Source of the DNA: Curvularia sp. ZM96
Lineage: Eukaryota; Ascomycota; Dothideomycetes; Pleosporales; Pleosporaceae
Assembly: GCA_022457065.1 (NCBI GenBank)
Contig: JAJGBQ010000008.1
Span: 930,001-994,000, forward strand
Direction of reading: 5' to 3'
DNA length: 64,000 nucleotides
The notes beneath the pieces were generated by a model that worked only from the letters and a program-made list of their open reading frames with translations, was not told the DNA's origin and searched no databases. The translations under genes and the position numbers were made by a program. This document shows positions 56,702-64,000 of this stretch, in pieces. How positions within the stretch are numbered: position 1 is the stretch's first letter; every line of letters begins with the position of its first letter.

Positions 56702-59237
56702 CTAGATGCTTATGTGTGAATACCCTCTTTTATCCCGCCAGCGCAACGCCTTGGCCTTGTCGCGCTTGCCCCAGTTCTTCAGCATTGTAACAAAGTCTTC
56801 CTTGCTTCCCTGCGTGTTGTCGTGGTCATGTCCAAGTGTTTTCTGCCTCCCCGTCAGCACCAGTAACTGCCATTCCACTGCTTCCTGAAAAATTCCCTCG
56901 TTGTGTAACACTAGCGCTAATTTCTGCATGCTCCTCAGCGTTTCTGGATGCTCAGGCCCAAGCACACGCTCTCTTCTGGCAAGAACGTGCCTATATACCG
57001 TCTCCGCCTCTTCGTTCTTGCCCAGCTCGCACAGCACCAATGCCAAGTTATTCATGGTTGTTAGCGTGTCTGGATGGTTAGGCCCGAGGACCTCCTCCCG
57101 CCCCGTAATAACCTGTCTGTATATCATCTCGGCCTCTTCGTTCTTGCCCAGCTCGCACAGCACCAATGCCAAGTTATTCATGGTCGTTAGCGTGTCTGGA
57201 TGGTTAGGCCCGAGGACCTCCTCCCGCCCCGTAATAACCTGTCTGTATATCATCTCAGCCTCTTTGTACTTTCCCTGGTCGTTCCGCCAATCTGCCAAGT
57301 AGGTCATGTTTTTCAACCTGTCTGGATGTTTAGGCCCAAGAACTTTCTCCTGACATATCGTCACCTCTGTGACCATCGCCTCCGCCTCTGCAATGTTGCC
57401 CTGGCCGTGTAGCACCAGCGCAAAGTTGTGCATGCTCAATAGAGTTCCAGAAAACTCAGGCCCCAATACAGCCTTGTACGTTTTTACAATTTCTTTGTAC
57501 AATTTCTTTGCCTCTTCGCAGTTGCCCTGGAGGTACAGCGCCCATGCCAAGCTATCCCAGCACTCTAGAGTTTTCGGGTGCTCAGGCCCAAGCACCTTCT
57601 CGTACCTTTCCGCGGTATTTCTGTATATCGTCTTTGCTTCTTCATGCTTACCACTAAGCTCCTTAGCTAGTCCTACCGTGTGTATGCTTCGTAGCGTCTC
57701 CGCATCGCCTTCCCCAAGCACACTGATTCTGACCTTCATCGCCACCACAGCAATCGGCTCTGCCTTATCTGCCATTCCTTGTTCCCACGCGAGAAGAGCC
57801 ACATCATGTATCAACGTTGCCCACTCCTTGAGTGACTCTGTATCCTTCAGCCGTCGCGTCAATACGTGTGGAAACAGCGCTTGGAACTTCTCCCAGTTCT
57901 CGTATCCTCCTGCAGGTAGCTCTGCCTGAAGAGCAGATATAAACGCTTTTGCCCAATTGTTAAGTTGGTCCGTATTTTCTAGCCATGTCTGTACCTCATC
58001 CTGCACATGGTCATGCATTAAGAATGTCCTTGCATCTTCAGTCGGCACAATGAACGAGTGCTTCTGTAGTATCGACAAATCATCTTCGAACTCATTGCGG
58101 ACATATTTTCCGTCTCGTGCTGTGCTGCTCATACTGAAAAGCAGCGCTTTGGGGATTCCCCGGTTATCGAAGAAGCTCGCAAGTGATAACAGGGATGATG
58201 CTGATGGATTCGTTTTAGTATTTGATTGAACGAGATCTGCCTTGTTCTGTGAACGGAGTTATCTTTGCCATTTAGTAGACTTGTCTTTCTGCTGCTGCAC
58301 TGTCGATATTCCTCCAAGTACTCCATCGCAGAGTATGGCGGTGATCGCCCTTGAATGCATGCCGCTGCGTGCACAAGAGGGAGCGGCATATTCCCAAGTT
58401 CAGTCGCTAGCATGGCAATGCCGTCGTCTCTCTCTGCTGTATCTCCCAGCTTGTTACGTAGCAGATACTGGGCATCTTTGTCAGGCAATGGTCCGATCTG
58501 TACGATGTCGATAGCCTTTCTGACTTTCATCGCTGCGCGGTGTGTCCGACTGGTTATCAGAATAGAAAAACTGTTTTCTAAGGGAAGGTATCTCCACAGA
58601 TGCTGCGAAAGAGCATTGCCGTCGCTAAGCTCATTACTGTCTTCTATTGAAGAGAGCGCATCCACATGTTCCGCATTGTCCACGCCGTCGAGCACCAAAA
58701 GCAACGGTCTGTTCTCCTTGTTAGATAGCAAGTCATGTACCACTTTGGACGCAGCCGCTTGCGGCTTCTCGCGGCGGCGACCGGCGATTTGATTGGCGAT
58801 CTCCTGGAAGCTCTGGTCTATTCGCTCATTGGTTCCCACAGTCACCCACAGAATTGTCGTTTCTGGTGACTTCTCAGCAATACGGTAGCAAAGCTCGATA
58901 GCTAGATCCGTCTTCCTTGGGCACGTGTTAGATGCGAGTACATATCACACTTAGGCCCTGTCCACTTACCCTGCCCCACTGGGGCCCACTAGCGCAACGC
59001 AAGATCCTGGCGAGAAGGATTTTTCATGAATCTGCTTGAGAAGTGTCTCACGGCCAACAAAGTCAGTATTGCGCCTAAAAGGCACGCGGAAAGTGGGCTG
59101 CCGTAGAGTGCCGCTGTGTTCTGCGTGGTGGACTGTCATTAGCATAGCGCTGGTGGAGGCGGAAGCGGGCACTTGCCATGCGCATTGGCGACTGCGCTGT
59201 CGCTGTTTTCCTTACTGAAGGCGAACAAAGCATCCAT
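56702..59237 (-). pseudogene. NB-ARC/TPR (NLR-like) receptor with a frameshift
   Basis: Exons 59237..59216, 59132..58970 and 58915..56702 (introns of 83 and 54 nt) encode an NLR-like protein of about 799 residues if one missing base is allowed for. The N terminus is short, VPFRRNTDFVGRETLLKQI. The second intron splits the Walker A motif GPSGAGKT. Walker B is LLLVLDGVD (about residue 132), the sensor is SILITSR and the GLPL-type motif is GNMPLPL. A winged-helix region follows, then about ten 42-residue TPRs of kinesin-light-chain type (EAEMIYRQVITGREEVLG, PNHPDTLTTMNNLALVL). At 58213..58216 a run of A is one base short, so the frame breaks between NQILK and PSASSLLSLASFF. It is either a real inactivation or a sequencing error. 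No HET or Goodbye-type effector domain is seen upstream. Confidence 0.82.
57007..57258 (-). repeat. Two near-identical 126-bp TPR units
   Basis: The units 57007-57132 and 57133-57258 differ at only about two bases. Each encodes one 42-residue TPR. The following units are clearly diverged, so this duplication is recent. Confidence 0.9.
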
Positions 59238-60108
59238 TGTAGCTAACTCTGATATGCTAGTGTAAGTAAGAGGACATTGCTGGCGAGTGTGTGGAAACTT
59301 GTTGGATGTAACAGGGTTGCGAATGGCAAAGTTTTAGAGTACAAGGAATGTCTATGAAGCTTGCCTTCTTTATATATACAAACAAACATGGATCGAGAAA
59401 CCCCTTCGGTAGCCCTGAAAATTAGCCTCTATAACGGTGAGGCAGTTCATAGGCTCGCGAATGCTAATACATAGCCTTGCAGCTGCACTGCGCGCTTTCG
59501 CTGCTGTGATAGCCTGCCGTCCCGCCACCAACCTGCATGAAGCAGTTTCTATCACTGGGCGTCCGAAATGCGTTGGCGTAATTGCGCCGGATGGCTGTGA
59601 CATGTCCGGGCCGACACCGGTATGCATCCCAGTTAATGTGCTTTAGTGGTGCAGCCACTGGTACCTTAGTCAAGCACATGCCTAAGCGATTTTTAGGAAG
59701 GATTCCATGCATGCTTGTGACTCCGGTAAGTCCCTTTCTTACGTGGTCAATCTTGATCGCTTCTGACGATGACTGGCAAGCGTGTTCAATCTCTGCATTC
59801 CTACATAAAACCTTTGAGGCACGATCTCTCCGCCTGATAAGAGAGAGGCTCCGGGTTCGACTGATAGCTTTGGCCATAGGGAAGGTTTGGTTAGCTGAGA
59901 CGTAAGTTACATGGCAGTAGTCTACGGATCTAGCTGAGGAGTTCGTAAGATGCTATATTTTATACACGAACCTTAGCCCTTTGAGTCGAACGTGAGAAGT
60001 GCGGATTCTCAATTCTAGCTGTCAAACCGAAGCGAATAGTGTCGATAGTTGATAATGCATGTGATTCAGATGTGATCGTTGGCCACTAAGCGGCTGCTGA
60101 GGTACTAG
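59238..60108. other. Intergenic stretch
   Basis: Upstream of the receptor gene. Frames at 59370..59905 on both strands are unrecognised. Confidence 0.4.
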
Positions 60109-60300
60109 ACTACCTGTGAAACTTGCATGTATGGATGTCAGGCTGGTGTCGCGTACTCCGCGGAGGATCGCTAGACGTAATTGGACCTAAACATCTTTCA
60201 CGCTACTAGTAAGCTGCAACTATCCTTCATATATGTCAGAAGCGGCCCCCTCGCGATAGGGAATCTGGCCGGACTTACCGTTTTCGAAAACGGCTGAACA
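60109..60300 (+). repeat. Dispersed repeat flanking TPR gene, copy 1
   Basis: Collinear with 63311..63499. Shared blocks are tgtgaaact.gca, catgga/tggatgtc, gtcag..gcggccccctcgcga and cgt.ttcgaaaac. It lies in direct orientation to the second copy. Confidence 0.7.
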
Positions 60301-61377
60301 TCCACGTAGTATCCTTCGACCTCGCTTCCCTACTCAATTTAGTGTTATGTCCTGAGCCCAGGCCAAGAAACCACTATCTATTGCATCCTGAACGGTGCTC
60401 TTTTTAATAGCAGTTCTCACCATGGGTTCGCGAGCATAACGAGAGAAATCAAGGTCTCGGTGAAGTGTGACCTATAGTCCAGGCTCGGACCCCTGCGAAG
60501 TCACTTCTAAAGAAAACCTTTCTATTTTTTCACGACGGCTCATCGATCCCGTGTCTTAGATGAAGCTGGAGGACCAACGACAGGGATAGAGATGACACGG
60601 ACAGTTGCCGCAACACGTAGCTCAGCCATCGATAAGGCTGGTACACAGACCACTGCTACGATTGGTGGAGTGAAACAGGGAGCATGCAGTCAAAGCGCTG
60701 ATCGGCTGGGCGTTGAAAAAAAGGCAACAAGAAGGCAACACAACGTTGGATACATATGAGATGACGAAGAGCGGTGAATAGTCGACCGGCCTCGTAGCAG
60801 CGTACATACTTTCGAGCATGGGTGCATTCATGCAGGCATCCACTGCCTCTTATCGTATTCAATCCGGAGCTTAGAAGCCCGGAGAATGGCTGCTTCATTT
60901 GATGGCCATGTGTAAAGACGATGCAGTATGTGCGGACGCATGATTCCTTATTCCTGCAGCCATTTTCAACGTCACTGATGTTTGCGTACAGGTCCAGCGC
61001 CAATCATCTACTGGCGCTTTTCTGGGATGTGTACGGCACCGTGAGTCCGGGCGCTAAGAGCAATACGTCGGAGTAAACCGAGACTCGAGGCGGTTCGGCA
61101 GGTGGCGAAATTGGTTGTATAGGGGGCCGAAATAGCGAGAAACATGACCGCGTTGTCGCTGTTAACAACGCGGCCGTGCGACCATCAATACCGCGATCCT
61201 CTAGGATGAGCGCTGGACAAGAAGACACCTTCAGGATGTTGATTCTCGTACTGCCCACCATCTTCATCCAATGAATGGCTATCCGTCTTGCTCGTCGCAC
61301 TTTAGCAAGCAAGTGATAACCAGTCGTTGGTGACCTGGCCAGCCCGTGCCACCTTACAGCATCTATCAAAAACAGAC
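60301..61377. other. Intergenic stretch
   Basis: Frames on the minus strand (60622..61003, 61004..61393) are long but without recognised motif and overlap a repeat; they are probably chance. Confidence 0.4.
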
Positions 61378-61765
61378 TCCCTTTCTTTTGCACTCTTCAG
61401 TGTGACCATGAATGGCACAGACATCGAGGCAACAAGGCAACCCGCAGGACCATGCGCATAACTTGCGCAGGACTTCAATGGAGGGCCTGAATACGCTCGT
61501 GTCATACTTGGGCAAGGATACAATGGCTCGGCTAATGCGTGTGCGCTGGCTGCTTGGTATCCTCAACGCCCTCACTTTAGTAGAGTCCCTTTCTCTTATA
61601 CTCTTCAGTGTGACTATAAATGGCACAGGCATAAGGCAACAAGGCAATTTGCCCACCCATGTGCAGGGCCTGAATGGCAATTTTATTGGACTCGTGTCAT
61701 ATCTGGGCAAGGGTGTCATGACTGGGATGATGTGTATGCACTGGCGCTTGGTATGACCGACGCCC
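61378..61765 (+). repeat. Degenerate tandem duplication, unit about 208 bp
   Basis: tccctttct begins both units (61378 and 61586). Each unit then has ctcttcagtgtga, aatggcacag, caacaaggcaa, ctcgtgtcata and gggcaagg in the same order. The units have diverged. It lies just upstream of the TPR gene, so it may be part of its regulatory region. Confidence 0.7.
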
Positions 61766-61891
61766 CACACTAGTCATATATATCCTACTCGAGAAGGCTG
61801 TTCTTACTGTAACCCAGTGTCAGCCTCCACTCTCTTCTATTTCACTTGAATAGCGCTTTGTTCCACTCTCTTCCCAAACCCTATAAGCACT
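61766..61891. promoter_or_regulatory. Probable promoter of TPR gene
   Basis: 126 bases upstream of the ATG include a pyrimidine-rich stretch (ctctcttctatttcacttga, ttccactctcttccc), as is common upstream of fungal start codons. No defined operator is seen. Confidence 0.35.
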
Positions 61892-62803
61892 ATGCCGCTT
61901 TGCTACTGCAACACTCAGCTCTCACATTCAGATATGAGCAAGCAGCAAATCGATTTTGTTGCACAGAGGCTAGGATTTAATATCCAGCATGCACAGATGC
62001 TCAACGACATGTTCAGGAAGGCGGCGATACACAACAACGAACGGCAGTTTCAGAAAGCAATAGAACAGCAGAAAAAGGCAATTAGAACTGTACGAAGAAC
62101 ATTGCGTTACGAGCATCCGGTAGATCTAGCCATGTTGGCGTGGATGTATAACAACGAAGGGCTATATGAAAAAGCGGTGGATTTACAGGAGAAAGTGGTC
62201 GAGATGAATGAGACAACGTTTGGCAAGAAGCATGAACATACACGGGAAAGCATCCATTGCTTAGCATTAATGTATAGTAATCATAAAAAGTTTGAGAAAG
62301 CCATAGTGGAACAGAAAAAGGTGGTAGATATGGAAGAAGAAATGTTTGGCAACGATGGCCGAAGGCCGCTGGAGAGCAAGAGTAACCTGGCGTTGATGTA
62401 CAGGAACGAAGGCCGGTTGGAGGAAGCTGAGATTTTGTTCGAGCAAGTATGGAAGACCTGGGAAAGAGTGTTCGGGCATGAATGTCCAGATACATTGAAG
62501 AGCATGGATGACCTGGCGGCAACACGAGCTCTGCTACGCCAATTCGAATCTGCTGAGATTTTGTTGCTAGAAGCGATTCGCGTATGCAAAAGGGCATACG
62601 GAGAAGCTCACACGTATACTATCTTCTTCTTAGGACGTCTGTGGGGAACATATGCGAACCTGGGGAAAGAAGAGCACGCTAAAAACATCCAAATGGAGTT
62701 GGCGAAGGCCAGGGAACAATCACTCGACCAACAGTATCCAGATGCACCACTTCGCGATTATCCATATTGTGCTAGAGAACTTGCAGTCAAAGGAGTTTTA
62801 TAA
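61892..62803 (+). CDS. Stand-alone TPR (kinesin light chain-like) protein
   Basis: A single intact exon of 303 residues from the ATG giving MPLCYCNTQLSHSDMSKQQI; MSKQQI could be an alternative start. From residue 45 come six or so TPRs of 42 residues: RQFQKAIEQQKKAIRTVRRT, YEKAVDLQEKVVEMNETTFG, KKFEKAIVEQKKVVDMEEEM, GRLEEAEILFEQVWKTWERV. No NTPase, signal or membrane segment is present. Comparable fungal proteins are often the detached repeat part of NB-ARC/TPR receptors, and one such receptor lies 2.7 kb upstream on the other strand, but sequence identity between the two is low. It is flanked by direct repeats. Confidence 0.75.
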   Translation: MPLCYCNTQLSHSDMSKQQIDFVAQRLGFNIQHAQMLNDMFRKAAIHNNERQFQKAIEQQKKAIRTVRRTLRYEHPVDLAMLAWMYNNEGLYEKAVDLQEKVVEMNETTFGKKHEHTRESIHCLALMYSNHKKFEKAIVEQKKVVDMEEEMFGNDGRRPLESKSNLALMYRNEGRLEEAEILFEQVWKTWERVFGHECPDTLKSMDDLAATRALLRQFESAEILLLEAIRVCKRAYGEAHTYTIFFLGRLWGTYANLGKEEHAKNIQMELAKAREQSLDQQYPDAPLRDYPYCARELAVKGVL

Positions 62804-63310
62804 GGAAGTAGCAATAACTTAATACCTAGTTATTCCCAGGCAAACCAAAATTTGAACATACAAATGAAGGAATCAACCGCAGCTTCCGCATTCGTGAATG
62901 ATTCGAATCCCCGTGTGGCCGAGCCGAGACTTCGATGGCATACGAGGACCGTCTTCCTATGAAGCTAGGTCATTTAGTATGACAGATTACGGGTGTTACT
63001 AAATAACTTCACTAAAAAGCGTCTACGTTCTAGAACAAATGACATCATGAAATTTACTATAGCCTCATTCAATTGATAACAATATAAGGGGCTAGTGAAT
63101 CTTCAAGTAACTAGATCAAGATCAACGTTCCGCTTTCCCTAAGTAGGCACAAGCGTCATTACCGCAGAACGCGACGGTAACAGGCCGCCTCAAGCCACAC
63201 TGTGCTAGGTGCCACTTCTGATAGGTCGATTCGCTATAAGGCCCCTGACATGTCATCTAACTTCCGCTTGCGCTCCCAACATGTGTCTCTGCATGAGGAG
63301 GACCGGTCAG
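62804..63310. other. Intergenic stretch
   Basis: No gene is seen. A gattcgaatc palindrome at about 62898-62907 does not belong to a tRNA. Confidence 0.4.
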
Positions 63311-63499
63311 ACTGCATGTGAAACTCGCACGCATGGATGTCGGGCTGGTGGCACGTGCCCGCGAAGGATTCCCAGAAGTGATTAGACCCAAGCCTCTCTC
63401 GTGCCGTTAGTAGGCTGCAACAGTCCTTCATATAAGTCAGAGGCGGCCCCCTCGCGACAGGAAATCTGTCTAGACCTACCGTCTTCGAAAACCCCTGAG
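63311..63499 (+). repeat. Dispersed repeat flanking TPR gene, copy 2
   Basis: Direct counterpart of 60109..60300; see shared blocks there. The two copies are about 3.2 kb apart and similar at roughly three of four positions by eye. Confidence 0.7.
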
Positions 63500-64000
63500 C
63501 TTCTCTCACCGTCGCTACTTTACCCGACTACGCGTTGTATCCTGGACCACTGGCTCAATTCGACCTCTACTTGTTTCATCGTCTGTAGACGAGGCTGCTT
63601 AGTTAATAATCTACACAGGCTAGCCCGCTCATACGCCGCAATCATCCCACAGCCTTCCATGGTATATATGCCATTAACATAGTCGACAATCGCATCTTTT
63701 TACTATTATCTCCCTCAATTCTAAACAGGAGCCTGTCCCATCGCAGTGTGCGCGAGTCCAGTTCGCGATTGTTGGAGCCCGTCCACACCTTTGTGGGGCT
63801 GGAAAACATTGTTGCACTGGCATCCTTAGGTACGTTTTTAGTAAGTACAACCTTACCACTGTCGATGTTTCTAAATTACATCGCATTGTTGCATACGACT
63901 CGTAACTTGTAGCAATTTCCGTGGTAGTCCAGTCGTTTTCACCAAGAATCCGTCTTTTGGCGCATAATCAACCCTGCTCTGGCCTTGCTACGCTACTGGC
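63500..64000. other. Window end, non-coding
   Basis: Short overlapping frames only; nothing recognised. Confidence 0.4.

Noticed and set aside
56836..57929. Plus-strand frames of up to 186 codons
   Set aside because: They are antisense to the TPR array and open only because of its repeated codons.
61004..61393. 129-codon minus-strand frame
   Set aside because: It overlaps a tandem repeat and shows no known motif.
62895..62935. Possible tRNA: gattcgaatcc and a following tggccgagc
   Set aside because: The flanks of the TTCGAAT loop do not pair, and no acceptor or anticodon stem can be built.
1..64000. CRISPR arrays, operons, Shine-Dalgarno sites, telomere arrays
   Set aside because: None seen; intron structure shows a fungal nuclear sequence, and no TTAGGG array is present.

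Overview
The window is nuclear DNA of a filamentous ascomycete (Pezizomycotina), most likely a dothideomycete such as a Pleosporales species. The reasons are many short introns of about 48-60 nt (GT-AG, CTRAY-like branch points) and families typical of that group: SUR7/PalI, an EST1-type helical protein, CAP59-type mannosyltransferase, a NB-ARC/TPR receptor, CYP52-like P450, Zn2Cys6 and C2H2 regulators and Fot/pogo transposase relics. The taxonomic call is inference. Gene density is low, strands are mixed, and roughly half of the sequence is non-coding with dispersed repeats. This looks like an accessory or subtelomere-like region rather than a core locus.

Layout. 0.6-11.2 kb: a SUR7-type membrane protein, a damaged secreted lipoxygenase, an F-box protein, and a five-exon protein with an N-terminal NTPase-like region, a RING finger and a patatin phospholipase. 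12-27 kb: repeat-rich, with three Fot/pogo transposase relics, an F-box/TPR protein with near-identical 41-residue repeats, a secreted LPMO-like protein whose mature N terminus is predicted to be His, an AT-rich orphan, a putative secreted protein and a short-chain dehydrogenase. 27-36 kb: a broken Cys-rich ORF, an orphan, a secreted lysozyme-like-size protein and an AhpD-like protein. 36-47 kb: a SAP-domain relic, an EST1-type protein, a decayed C2H2 regulator, a TPR relic and an intact vacuolar-type Ca2+/H+ antiporter. 48-64 kb: a CAP59 mannosyltransferase killed by one stop codon, a small orphan, an intact 946-residue Zn2Cys6 regulator followed directly by a P450 relic, a frameshifted NB-ARC/TPR receptor, and a stand-alone TPR protein flanked by direct repeats.

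The genes do not form one obvious pathway. Two themes stand out. First, there are several STAND- or immunity-like architectures (RING-patatin, NB-ARC-TPR, F-box-TPR) with recently duplicated repeat units. Second, many genes are decaying. The stops and key-residue losses in the mannosyltransferase, P450 and C2H2 gene all fit CpA-to-TpA changes, as expected from repeat-induced point mutation (RIP). The lipoxygenase and the receptor instead carry single-base frameshifts. The best candidate for an undescribed system is the NTPase-like/RING/patatin protein at 8.0-11.2 kb.
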